A stretch of 14,361 bases of DNA from JAOTYV01 sp041557595 (GCA_041557595.1 JBFFGE010000122.1:1-14361), one strand, 5' to 3'. Shown: positions 7,200 through 14,172, counted from the first letter of the stretch. A program made the numbers and translations. The notes: generated by a model from the letters alone, not told the origin.

Positions 7200-7316
7200 C
7201 CTTCGTCAAGCTCAGGGTGAGGCTGAGTGTTTCCGACAGATTGCCTAGGCCTTGAAAAGTTGCTGGTGAGGCGGGTTCGGTTCGTCCTGTTGGCCTCATC
7301 CTGAGCTTGACGAAGG
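7200..7316. repeat. Inverted repeat pair, 24-bp arms, 69-bp spacer
   Basis: The left arm (7200-7223) and right arm (7293-7316) are reverse complements over 24 bases with a single mismatch; the shared core is CTTCGTCAAGCTCAGG. Arms of this CTTCGTCAAGCTCAGG-type sequence recur in intergenic regions of many alphaproteobacterial genomes as REP-like elements. Here the pair fills most of the 238-bp gap between the second aldolase and the CMD-family gene. It could form a large hairpin in mRNA and act as an operon break, an mRNA stabiliser or a terminator. No other gene is visible in the gap. Confidence 0.75.
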
Positions 7317-7386
7317 ATGCGGCCAGACGCGCCGAAACGTTGGTTCGACAATTCATTAACGCCTTGGAATCACGGAGGGCCCGCAC

Positions 7387-7953
7387 ATGACCGAATACGC
7401 GCCGAAACGATTCGAGGAACCGGATCGCGATTCCCTGCCGCCCGCGCAGCAGGCCGCCTATGACCGTTTGTTCGAGGTCTATGGCGACCGGTTGCCGGGC
7501 CCCTACCGGATCTGGCTTCATTACCCCGATTTCGCGGAGGCGATGGAGCATGTCGGCAAATATTTTCGCGAGAAGAGCATCGTGCCGCGGCGGCTGCGCG
7601 AGATCGCCATCATCATGGCGGCGCGCAGCGTCAAGGCCGAATACGCCTGGCAGTCGCACCGCCGCTCCGCCGCCAAGGAGGGCATTTCGGAGGCCGCGAT
7701 CGACGCCATCCGGGAGGGCCGGGAAGCCACGTTCGAAAAAGAGGACGAGGCGGCGGTCTACGCTTATTGCAAGCAGATGCTGGAGAACAACCGGGCCGAC
7801 GACGCGACCTGGGACCGCATCAACGCCGCGCTCGGCGACCGGGGCGTGATGGAGCTGACCGCGGTAACCGGCTATTACGGCCTGGTCGGCATCTTCCTGA
7901 ACGCCTACCGCTTCCCGCCGACCGGCGAAGGCCCGCGCGAACTGGAAGAATAG
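7387..7953 (+). CDS. Carboxymuconolactone decarboxylase (CMD/AhpD-like) family protein
   Basis: A 188-residue all-helical protein of the CMD family. The core at about 45-130 includes YPDFAEAMEHVGKYFREKS, then RLREIAIIMAARSVKAEYAW (70-89) and QSHRRSAAKEGIS (90-102), ending with LTAVTGYYGLVGIFLNAYRF (157-176). The EYAWQSH segment stands where AhpD has its redox CxxC. No cysteine pair is present, so a peroxidase/disulphide role is unlikely, and a decarboxylase-like or unassigned role fits better. ATG 7387 follows GGAGGG with good spacing. It lies after an inverted repeat that separates it from the aldolase genes and before an FMN-reductase-like gene on the same strand. The substrate is unknown; many such proteins sit in aromatic or C-C lyase gene neighbourhoods like this one. 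Confidence 0.85.
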   Translation: MTEYAPKRFEEPDRDSLPPAQQAAYDRLFEVYGDRLPGPYRIWLHYPDFAEAMEHVGKYFREKSIVPRRLREIAIIMAARSVKAEYAWQSHRRSAAKEGISEAAIDAIREGREATFEKEDEAAVYAYCKQMLENNRADDATWDRINAALGDRGVMELTAVTGYYGLVGIFLNAYRFPPTGEGPRELEE

Positions 7954-7984
7954 GCGGCGCCAGCGGGCGCTTTCCGCCGTTTAT
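7953..7984 (+). terminator. Weak candidate terminator after the CMD-family gene
   Basis: GGCGG (7953-7957) can pair with CCGCC (7974-7978), followed by GTTTAT. An inner GCGCC/GGGCGC pairing is an alternative. The U run is short, so the termination strength is doubtful. Confidence 0.25.
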
Positions 7985-8081
7985 CGAAATAGCACAGTCC
8001 ACCTGCTGCGAGTGCGAGGGCGCGGTATTATCGCCTGCCCGTTTCCGATTTGCGCGGCTATACCAAACAGGGAGTTTGCCG

Positions 8082-8663
8082 ATGTCCGACGCGCCAAAAA
8101 TTCTTGCCTTTGCCGGTTCGACCCGGTCGGCATCCTATAACAAGCTGCTGGTGCGCGTGGCGGCCGGTGGCGCGGAAGCGGCCGGCGCGTCGGTTACCCA
8201 TATCGACCTGCGCGATTATCCGCTGCCACTCTATGATTTCGACTTCCAGCAGGAAAACGGCCTGCCGAAGGAAGCGGTCGCGCTGAAGGAACTCTTCCTC
8301 GCCCATCATGGACTGTTGATCGCCGCGCCGGAATACAATGGATCGCTATCGGCGGTGCTGAAGAACGCGATCGACTGGGTGTCGCGGCGCGACGATCCGA
8401 AGGAGCCGCAGCTCATCTGCTTCAAGGACAAGGTCGCGGGCGTCATGACCGCCTGCCAGGGCGCCGGCGGGCGCAATGTGCAGGGCCATCTGCGCGACAT
8501 CCTGAGCCGTATCGGTACCCATGTTGTGGCGTCGCGGCTGACCGTGACCGATGCCGCGGAGGCCTTCGACGGCGAGGGCCGGCTGACCAACGATCACCGC
8601 CGCGCCGACGCCGAAGCCATCGGCGCCAAGGTTGCAAAAATGGCTGCGGCGATGGCGGGATAG
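8082..8663 (+). CDS. NADPH-dependent FMN reductase family protein (flavodoxin-like fold)
   Basis: A 193-residue flavodoxin-fold oxidoreductase. The N-terminal strand and phosphate-binding loop read ILAFAGSTRSASYNKLL (7-23), and the central motif PEYNGSLSAVLKNAIDWVSR (about 87-106) is the classic PEYNxSxxxxLKNAxDW of NAD(P)H-dependent FMN, azo or chromate reductases. A GxGGxNVQ-type loop follows (ACQGAGGRNVQGH), which is typical of the second cofactor site. It probably transfers electrons from NAD(P)H to FMN or to quinone-like compounds in the cytoplasm. It could supply reduced flavin to the luciferase-like oxidoreductase nearby, which is speculative. The frame opens upstream at 7767, but ATG 8082 is preceded by AGGGAG (8069-8074) and starts directly at the fold, so it is preferred. 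It sits 128 bp after the CMD-family gene. Confidence 0.87.
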   Translation: MSDAPKILAFAGSTRSASYNKLLVRVAAGGAEAAGASVTHIDLRDYPLPLYDFDFQQENGLPKEAVALKELFLAHHGLLIAAPEYNGSLSAVLKNAIDWVSRRDDPKEPQLICFKDKVAGVMTACQGAGGRNVQGHLRDILSRIGTHVVASRLTVTDAAEAFDGEGRLTNDHRRADAEAIGAKVAKMAAAMAG

Positions 8664-8778
8664 AGGCGCCGATCGAAGCGACCCGAATATGGCAATCATA
8701 TCGACGCCCGCCATGTTCTAACCGGTCCCGCTGGGCTATGATCCTTCTCCCCGAGGCCTTCTTACATCGAACGGATCC

Positions 8779-9561
8779 ATGAGCACGGAACACAAGACCG
8801 TCAATGCGGCAGTCATCATCATCGGCAATGAAATCCTGTCGGGCCGCACCCAGGACAAGAACGTCGCCCATATCGCGCTCACCTTGAACGAGGTCGGCGT
8901 GCGGCTGGCCGAGGTCCGGGTGGTGCCCGATATCGAGGCCGAGATCGTCGACGCGGTGAACACCCTTCGCGCCAAATTCGATTACGTCTTCACCACCGGC
9001 GGCATCGGCCCGACCCATGATGACATCACCGCCGAATGCGTCGCCAAGGCGTTCGGCCGCAAGCTGATCCGCCATCCGGAAGCCTATCGCCGGCTGATCG
9101 AACGTTACGAACAGTCGGACATGGAGCTGAACGAGGCGCGGCTGCGTATGGCGAATACGCCGGAGGACGCGACGCTGATCGACAACCCGATCTCCACCGC
9201 GCCCGGCTTCCGGGTCGAGAACGTCTTCGTCATGGCGGGGGTGCCCTCGATCATGCGGGCGATGCTCGACGGGGTGAAGGACGGGCTGGTCGGCGGCCAG
9301 CCGGTGCAGGCGCGCACCGTGCTATGCAATCTCGGCGAAGGCACGGTCGCCGAGGCGCTGGGCGGGCTGCAGATCGACTTTCCCGATATCGATATCGGCA
9401 GCTACCCGCAATATTCGCGCGGCCAGTTCCGCGTCAGCCTGGTGATGCGCGGCACCAATCCGGAAACGCTAGACGCCAGCGTCGAGGCGGTGATGAAGAT
9501 GGTGCGCGGCCTCGGCGGCGACCCGCGGCGCGAGGAAGACGAGCATGCCGATGAGGCGTAG
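8779..9561 (+). CDS. Stand-alone molybdopterin-binding (MoaB/CinA N-terminal-like) protein
   Basis: A 260-residue protein of the MoaB/Mog fold related to the first half of CinA. It opens with NAAVIIIGNEILSGRTQDKN (9-28) and contains the molybdopterin-binding signature TTGGIGPTHDDIT (72-84), followed by NPISTAPGFRVENVFVMAGVP. Full CinA (about 410 residues) adds a C-terminal nicotinamide-nucleotide amidohydrolase domain, which is absent here. The short form is common in Alphaproteobacteria and is often auto-annotated as competence/damage-inducible protein A. A direct competence role should not be assumed; ADP-ribose or molybdopterin-type nucleotide ligands are more plausible. ATG 8779 has only a weak GGA upstream. 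It lies 115 bp after the FMN-reductase-like gene on the same strand. Confidence 0.87.
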   Translation: MSTEHKTVNAAVIIIGNEILSGRTQDKNVAHIALTLNEVGVRLAEVRVVPDIEAEIVDAVNTLRAKFDYVFTTGGIGPTHDDITAECVAKAFGRKLIRHPEAYRRLIERYEQSDMELNEARLRMANTPEDATLIDNPISTAPGFRVENVFVMAGVPSIMRAMLDGVKDGLVGGQPVQARTVLCNLGEGTVAEALGGLQIDFPDIDIGSYPQYSRGQFRVSLVMRGTNPETLDASVEAVMKMVRGLGGDPRREEDEHADEA

Positions 9562-9582
9562 GCGCCGCGTTGTAGTATGGGA

Positions 9583-9691
9583 TCACCCCCACCCTAACCC
9601 TCCCCCGTCAAGGGGGAGGGAACGGAATTGGGCGTCGCATGAGACTCCTTCTCCCTCCCCCCTTGCGGGGGAGGGCCGGGGTAGGGGGTGA
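9583..9691. repeat. Paired REP-like palindromic units in inverted orientation
   Basis: Two copies of one unit face each other. The left unit (9583-9620) has TCACCCCCACCCT, then a 9-bp hairpin CCCTCCCCC (9598-9606) with GGGGGAGGG (9612-9620). The right unit (9653-9691) has the same hairpin (9653-9661 with 9667-9675), then GGGGTAGGGGGTGA (9678-9691) as the inverted counterpart of the left end. Each loop is 5 bases and the spacer is 32 bases. The layout matches bacterial interspersed mosaic elements (two inverted REPs). It fills the gap between two plus-strand genes, and its right end abuts the next start codon. Confidence 0.85.
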
Positions 9692-9694
9692 CCT

Positions 9695-11173
9695 ATGCCA
9701 CCGAACGAAAGTAACGCCAAAAAGCGCCGTGTCCTGATCCTCGCCTTCGACGCGCTGCGGCCGGATATGGTGACGCCGGCGCTGATGCCGAATCTCTGCG
9801 CCTTTGCGAAATCGGGTGTTTTTTTCCCGCACAGCCGGGCGACCTTTCCGACCGAGACGCGCGTCAATCAGACCGCGCTGGTGACCGGCTGCTATCCGCA
9901 GCGCCATGGCATTGTCGGCAACCGCTTTCTCGATTCCGTGGCCTCGCCGGGACGGCTGTTCAATACGGGCGACGAGACCGAGCTGGCCGAGGGCGACCGG
10001 CGGCTCGGCGGCAAGCTGGTCGACGTGCCGGTGCTGGGCGAACTGCTGGCCGAGGCGGGCAAGACGCTGGCGGTGTTGAGTTCGGGTACGCCCGGCGGTT
10101 GCCGCATGCTGCATCACAAGGCGGAGACGCTCGGCGTATTCCGCCTCGCGCTGCACCGGCCCGACGCCTCGGTGCCGGAAGCCCGTATCGCGGCGGCGCT
10201 GGCCAAGGTCGGCGCGATCCCGCCGCACGAAATTCCGTCGCTCGACTGGCTCGGCTACACCACCGACACCTACCTGAACTATATCGAGCCGGAGCTCGCG
10301 CCCGACGTTACCGTGTTGTGGTATTGCGAACCGGACAGCAGCTATCACCATCGGGGCATCGGCACCGAGCCGAATCTGGCGTCGATCCGCCGGGTCGATG
10401 CGGAGCTGGGCCGCATTCTGGAATGGCGCCGCAAGGGCCCGGGCGAGTACCTGCAGGTCATCACCCTGTCGGACCACGGCCAGATCAGCGTGGGGGCGAA
10501 ACGCCTCGGCCTCGCCGAGCGCATGGCCGAGGCGGGCTTCACCGTCGGCGAGACGACCGAGGACGGCGCGGACGCGGCGCTCGCGCTCTCCAGTGCCGGC
10601 GGCATCTATGTGCGCGACTCCGATCCCGATCTGATCCGGCGGATCGTCGAATGGCTGCAACGCCAGGATTGGTGCGGGCCGGTCTCGACCCGCGACGGCG
10701 ACGGCGCGCTGCGCCATGCCGACATCCGCATCGACCACCGCCGCGCGCCGGATATCGGCCTGGTGCTGGCGAGCGACGACCGGGTCAATCCGCAAGGCCA
10801 TGCCGGTTACACGCTGCAGGACGCGGGCTATCCGGTCGAGGGCGGGCTGCATGGCGGGCTACACCGGGCCGAGCTGAACAACTGGCTGGCGGTGTCCGGC
10901 GATGCCTTCGCGTCCGGCCGGGAATCGCCCTTGCCCGCCGGGCTGGTCGACGTGCTGCCGACCGCGCTGACGACGCTCGGCATGGCGGTACCGGACCATG
11001 TGCAGGGACGGGTGTTGCAGGAAGCGCTGCTCGAGACCGCGGACGCGCCGCTGCCGGCCGCCGAGACCGAAACCGTGACGGCCGAGGGCGTGGACGGCTA
11101 CCGCGCCCACCTGACCGTCAGCCGCGTCGGCGACACGCCCTATCTCGACCGCGGCTGGGTCGAGCGGGGTTAA
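9695..11173 (+). CDS. Alkaline phosphatase superfamily / type I phosphodiesterase-nucleotide pyrophosphatase family protein
   Basis: A 492-residue two-metal phosphoryl-transfer enzyme. Candidate metal ligands and nucleophile follow the superfamily order: D19 (LAFDALRPD), nucleophile T53 (FPTETRVN), D214 and H218 (CEPDSSYHH), D260-H261 (LSDHGQ) and a late histidine (H386 or H390, GLHGGLHR). That is the type I phosphodiesterase/nucleotide pyrophosphatase arrangement, which hydrolyses phosphodiesters, phosphonates or nucleotides. No signal peptide is visible (the N-terminus is MPPNESNAKKRR), so it is predicted cytoplasmic, unlike many relatives. The ribosome binding site appears to be the AGGGGGTGA that ends the REP-like element just before ATG 9695. 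It converges with the AT-rich membrane-protein gene after 15 bp. The substrate is not identifiable from the sequence. Confidence 0.87.
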   Translation: MPPNESNAKKRRVLILAFDALRPDMVTPALMPNLCAFAKSGVFFPHSRATFPTETRVNQTALVTGCYPQRHGIVGNRFLDSVASPGRLFNTGDETELAEGDRRLGGKLVDVPVLGELLAEAGKTLAVLSSGTPGGCRMLHHKAETLGVFRLALHRPDASVPEARIAAALAKVGAIPPHEIPSLDWLGYTTDTYLNYIEPELAPDVTVLWYCEPDSSYHHRGIGTEPNLASIRRVDAELGRILEWRRKGPGEYLQVITLSDHGQISVGAKRLGLAERMAEAGFTVGETTEDGADAALALSSAGGIYVRDSDPDLIRRIVEWLQRQDWCGPVSTRDGDGALRHADIRIDHRRAPDIGLVLASDDRVNPQGHAGYTLQDAGYPVEGGLHGGLHRAELNNWLAVSGDAFASGRESPLPAGLVDVLPTALTTLGMAVPDHVQGRVLQEALLETADAPLPAAETETVTAEGVDGYRAHLTVSRVGDTPYLDRGWVERG

Positions 11174-11188
11174 TTTGGAACACCAGAT

Positions 11189-11752
11189 TTACCGAATGAC
11201 TTTGCTCTTTGCGCGGAGTGCGGTACGGAGGCGAAAGACGATACTGATTAGGCATAGCATGCCGATCCCGATAAAAAGCCATCCTAGGAAAGGGTCACCA
11301 GCGGAAAGTGCAACTACTCCGATGACGACAATGAGGATCGACAACGCAAAACCAAACGAGAGAGTCCGTGTTCCGAAATGGGTGGAGACACTGTTAAATT
11401 GCTCCGCACGTGTCGGTTTTTCGTCCGTTCTGACGAGCTGGTGTGTTGTCACGCGAATGACAGTGAGATAATAGATCACGAAAAATAGTGTGTATCCTGC
11501 AGTAAAAAATAATAAATATGATAATACATCTATATTAAGAGCAGTAAATACAATAACACTTGCAATACATATTGCAATGCATAAAACATAAAGAAAATTA
11601 TGTTTGAGCTTAATTGAATTCGCTTGTTGCTCAGTCTCGACTTTGTACGCCTTACCCCAAACACCATATGGGTAATACCGCAACTCTCCGCGATCGTTCT
11701 TGCGGAGGTAGGACGCTGTAATGCCGTCGAGATAACCCATCTTGTCCGCCAC
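11189..11752 (-). CDS. Hypothetical four-helix membrane protein, AT-rich
   Basis: A 187-residue protein that I cannot assign to a named family. A soluble N-terminus of about 50 residues contains a YYPYGVWGKAY motif (27-37). Four hydrophobic segments follow, at about 54-75, 79-101, 130-151 and 154-172, with a charged loop between segments 2 and 3 and a basic C-terminus (RTALRAKSKVIR), so it is an integral inner-membrane protein. Base composition is strikingly AT-rich, especially 11460-11640, and codon use is unlike every neighbour except the integrase, which suggests foreign origin. The start is GTG 11752 or ATG 11740; neither has a Shine-Dalgarno sequence. A TATAAT (11774 to 11769, minus strand) lies about 17 bases before the GTG and would give a very short leader. 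Confidence 0.7.
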   Translation of the reverse strand: MADKMGYLDGITASYLRKNDRGELRYYPYGVWGKAYKVETEQQANSIKLKHNFLYVLCIAICIASVIVFTALNIDVLSYLLFFTAGYTLFFVIYYLTVIRVTTHQLVRTDEKPTRAEQFNSVSTHFGTRTLSFGFALSILIVVIGVVALSAGDPFLGWLFIGIGMLCLISIVFRLRTALRAKSKVIR

Positions 11753-11768
11753 GCTGTTTCGTTTTCTT

Positions 11769-11774
11769 ATTATA
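11769..11774 (-). promoter_or_regulatory. Candidate -10 box for the AT-rich membrane protein gene
   Basis: Minus-strand TATAAT matches the -10 consensus exactly, but the hexamer 17 bases upstream (TTCGGC) is a poor -35 box. If used, transcription would start near 11762, about 10 bases before GTG 11752, giving an almost leaderless mRNA that agrees with the missing ribosome binding site. Confidence 0.4.
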
Positions 11775-11818
11775 CCGCTGATCGGCCGGGAGCCGAAGCC
11801 GGATTGAAGGGGAGCGTC

Positions 11819-12790
11819 ATGGCGGTAGGTATCAGAAACATTGTATTGGCGGCGTTCGTCATCCTCGTCGCTCTACCGTCCGCCGCCGAGGCGCAGAAGC
11901 GGAAGGATGTGAAGGGCAGCCGCGATCATCCGGCGGTCGGCGCGCGCTATCCCGGCTCGACCATCGTGCGTTACATCGTCAAGGAATTCGACGAGTACGC
12001 CCTGTTGTTGGGCAAGGTGAAGAAACGCAACGCGCCGGGCAAGCATGAAAGGCTCGAAGGCAAGCTGACCCGCGCGTCCTACGAGATCGAAAAGGGGCGC
12101 ACCACGCTCGAAGTTTTCCGGAATTATGAAACCGCGCTGTTCGGCAAGGGCTTCGCCACGCTGTTCAAATGCAGGAACAAGGGGTGCGGCGGCCGGGCGT
12201 TTAACCATACGGTGGTGCCCTATTGGGACGGCTTTGCCGAGAATTATTCGGACCAGCGCTATCTCGCGGCGAAGAAGCAGGGCCCGGAAGGTACGGTCTA
12301 CGCGGCGCTCTATGTCGTCCGCAACGCATCGGCGGGCGGGCCGAAGCGCGACCGTATCTATGCGCAGCTCGATATCGTCGAGATCAAGGCGATGCGCGAG
12401 AAGATGGAGGTGGTCGACGCGGCGGCGATGCAGAAGGCGCTCGACGCGGCCGGCCATATCGCGCTCTACGGCATCCTGTTCGACCACAACAGCGCCCAGA
12501 TCCGCCCGGCCTCGAAAGCGGCGCTGGCCGAGATCGCAAAGCTGATGACGGCGCGGCCGACGCTGAACCTGTTCGTCGTCGGCCACACGGACAATCAGGG
12601 CAAGCTCGCCTACAACCGCACGCTCTCGCAGCGCCGCGCCGAATCGGTGGCCGCCTATCTCAACAAGGTCCATCGCGTGAAAAATGCGCGGCTGGTGCCG
12701 CACGGGCTCGGCTTCCTCGCCCCGGTGGCGAGCAACCGCACCGAGGCCGGCCGCCAGAAGAACCGCCGCGTCGAGCTGGTCGAACGCTGA
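11819..12790 (+). CDS. Secreted OmpA-family protein with DUF4892-like N-terminal region
   Basis: A 323-residue exported protein. Residues 1-25 are a signal peptide (MAVGIRNIVLAAFVILVAL, then PSAAEA with predicted cleavage before Q26). Residues 35-190 begin DHPAVGARYPGSTIVRYIVK and contain a C118/C123 pair in KCRNKGCGG that could form a disulphide. This resembles the DUF4892 region seen fused to OmpA domains. Residues 215-320 are an OmpA-like peptidoglycan-binding domain: LYGILFDHNSAQIRP, GHTDNQG with D258, and NRTLSQRRAESV with R273, the two residues that in OmpA grip diaminopimelate of peptidoglycan. There is no lipobox cysteine, so it is a soluble periplasmic or outer-membrane-associated protein. 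ATG 11819 is chosen because GGGGAG lies just upstream and the signal peptide starts there; the frame itself opens at 11624. It diverges from the AT-rich gene with only 66 bp between starts. Confidence 0.88.
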   Translation: MAVGIRNIVLAAFVILVALPSAAEAQKRKDVKGSRDHPAVGARYPGSTIVRYIVKEFDEYALLLGKVKKRNAPGKHERLEGKLTRASYEIEKGRTTLEVFRNYETALFGKGFATLFKCRNKGCGGRAFNHTVVPYWDGFAENYSDQRYLAAKKQGPEGTVYAALYVVRNASAGGPKRDRIYAQLDIVEIKAMREKMEVVDAAAMQKALDAAGHIALYGILFDHNSAQIRPASKAALAEIAKLMTARPTLNLFVVGHTDNQGKLAYNRTLSQRRAESVAAYLNKVHRVKNARLVPHGLGFLAPVASNRTEAGRQKNRRVELVER

Positions 12791-12862
12791 ACGGGCCCGG
12801 TCTTGCCGCCGCCCGATCCGGCCGCTAGGGTGCCGCCGCGCTACCGCCCTGAATCCTGCGAT

Positions 12863-12904
12863 GCCCGCTTGGCGGAATTGGTAGACGCAAGGGACTTAAA
12901 ATCC
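12863..12904 (+). tRNA. tRNA-Leu(UAA), 5' half only, interrupted in the anticodon arm
   Basis: The acceptor 5' strand GCCCGCT (12863-12869), the D-arm GCG..GAATTGGTAGA..CGC (12872-12888), the anticodon 5' stem AGGGA (12890-12894) and the loop CTTAAAA with anticodon TAA (12897-12899) are all present and match bacterial tRNA-Leu(UAA). The 3' stem should be TCCCT but reads TCCTC, and what follows is AT-rich with no variable arm, no T-arm (GGTTCGA) and no 3' acceptor strand. The gene therefore ends as a tRNA at about 12904. A tyrosine recombinase gene begins 122 bases further on, so interruption by an integrated element is the best reading. Confidence 0.85.
12890..12904 (+). other. Probable attachment-site junction (att core in the tRNA-Leu anticodon arm)
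   Basis: tRNA-Leu identity is lost immediately after this segment, which includes the anticodon loop. Anticodon loops are an established sublocation for tyrosine-recombinase attachment in tRNA genes, because the symmetric stem resembles a core site. The partner half-site must lie beyond the right edge; no second copy of GGGACTTAAAATCC occurs in the window. Confidence 0.6.
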
Positions 12905-13026
12905 TCAAAAAATTAGATAACGTGTTAAATAAATAATATAAAACAGTAAATTAGTCTTCCCGTCCTCATCACAAAGGTGTTACACAACTCTTACACATTT
13001 TCACATTTCGTTGCGGAAAATAGCTG
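12905..13026 (+). promoter_or_regulatory. AT-rich leader of the integrase gene with TTACACA repeats
   Basis: 122 bases without a gene, rich in A and T at 12905-12955. TTACACA occurs at 12980-12986 and 12991-12997, with a related TTCACAT at 13000-13006; the spacings of 11 and 9 bases roughly follow the DNA helical turn. GTGTTACAC at 12977-12985 is a near-palindrome. Candidate arm-type integrase sites or an autoregulatory operator. No clear -35/-10 pair could be fixed. Confidence 0.35.
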
Positions 13027-14172
13027 ATGGCTACGCACACCATCATGGGTGGCAAGGTACATCTCTATAAACGAGAGAACAGTCCGTATTGGCAGTGCTC
13101 TACCTACCTAGCCGGGCGCAACAGGCGGACGACAACAAAAGAAAAGAGCCTGTCTCAGGCAAAAGACTTTGCTGAGGATTGGTATCTTGAGCTGCACGGG
13201 AAGCAACGTAGTGGCGAGATTACGAACGAAAAAACATTTCGAGAAGCCGCGAAGCAGTATCTCGCGGAATACGAGGTCATAACCGAGGGACAACGAAGCC
13301 CAATTTATGTAGCCGGCAACAAACGTAGATTGGACAATTACCTTATCCCCTTCTTTGGCAGTTTGGGGCTTTCACAAATCACGGCCGGTAAGGTGCAGGA
13401 GTATCGAGTACATCGACAGACGTACTCTCGTGTTGGGAGGCCGCCGGCCAGAAACACTATGCATCAAGAAATTGTCACGCTTCGCCAAGTTCTCAAGACA
13501 GCCATTCGGCATGGGTGGATTGGTTACCTTCCCGATCTCTCAACGCCCTATAAATCTTCATCGAAGATTTCTCATCGGGCGTGGTTTTCACCAGCGGAAT
13601 ATCGACAACTCTATACGGCGACGCGGAAACGAGCCCGTTCCCCGAAGTCACCAAGATGGAAGTGGGCGTGTGAGCAGTTGCACGACTACGTGCTCTTTAT
13701 GGCCAACACGGGCCTTCGACCTGACGAGGCAAGGCGTCTTGAATATCGCGACGTTGCTATCGTCGACGACGATGCGACGAGCGAAACGATTCTTGAGATA
13801 GTCGTACGCGGTAAGCGTGGCGTTGGTTACTGCAAGAGCACCGCCGGTGCAGTAACGCCATTCGAGCGCCTCACAAAACGCAATAATCCGTCACCGACGG
13901 ATCTCTTATTTCCAACCAGCCATCGCGATTTGCTCAATGCAATTCTCGACGAAGAAAGCCTAAAGTTTGATCGCGAAGGCAACCGGCGCACCGCCTATAG
14001 CCTTCGCCACACATATATCTGCTTCCGCCTAATGGAGGGAGCGGACATTTACCAGATCGCAAAAAATTGTCGGACGAGCGTCGAGATGATTGAGAAGTTT
14101 TATGCGGCACATATCAAGACCAGTCTTGATGCGGCCGCTATTAATGTTCGGCGTAATCCACGTAGCTCGTAA
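13027..14172 (+). CDS. Tyrosine recombinase / phage-type integrase
   Basis: A 381-residue site-specific recombinase that cuts and rejoins DNA through a covalent 3'-phosphotyrosine. An N-terminal arm-binding region (about 1-65) is followed by a SAM-like core-binding domain (about 68-165) and the catalytic domain (187-370). Catalytic residues visible are R231 (NTGLRPDEARRLE), a lysine near K263 (VRGKRG), R327 in YSLRHTY and nucleophile Y359 in EKFYAAH. The first histidine of the usual HxxR is Y324 and the later H/W position reads R349 (NCRTS); variants at both positions occur in integrases of this branch. The start is ATG 13027 with a weak GGAAAA upstream; an internal ATG at codon 7 is an alternative. 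Base use is less GC-rich than the chromosome to the left. Placement 122 bp from a split tRNA-Leu marks it as the integrase of that element. Confidence 0.9.
   Translation: MATHTIMGGKVHLYKRENSPYWQCSTYLAGRNRRTTTKEKSLSQAKDFAEDWYLELHGKQRSGEITNEKTFREAAKQYLAEYEVITEGQRSPIYVAGNKRRLDNYLIPFFGSLGLSQITAGKVQEYRVHRQTYSRVGRPPARNTMHQEIVTLRQVLKTAIRHGWIGYLPDLSTPYKSSSKISHRAWFSPAEYRQLYTATRKRARSPKSPRWKWACEQLHDYVLFMANTGLRPDEARRLEYRDVAIVDDDATSETILEIVVRGKRGVGYCKSTAGAVTPFERLTKRNNPSPTDLLFPTSHRDLLNAILDEESLKFDREGNRRTAYSLRHTYICFRLMEGADIYQIAKNCRTSVEMIEKFYAAHIKTSLDAAAINVRRNPRSS

Noticed and set aside
8779..9561. CinA-like gene as evidence of natural competence
   Set aside because: The amidohydrolase domain is missing and no com or dprA genes are near. 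The short MoaB/CinA form is widespread in Alphaproteobacteria with no shown link to DNA uptake.
9608..10852. 414-codon minus-strand frame opposite the phosphodiesterase
   Set aside because: Arg/Ala/Asp-rich shadow frame. The plus-strand gene has the complete ordered metal-binding motifs.
12863..13026. Group I intron in the tRNA-Leu(UAA) anticodon loop
   Set aside because: Such introns are well known at this spot in cyanobacteria, but only 122 bases precede the integrase gene. No group I core elements or guanosine-binding segment were seen, and no 3' exon appears in the window. A long intron carrying the integrase cannot be fully excluded.
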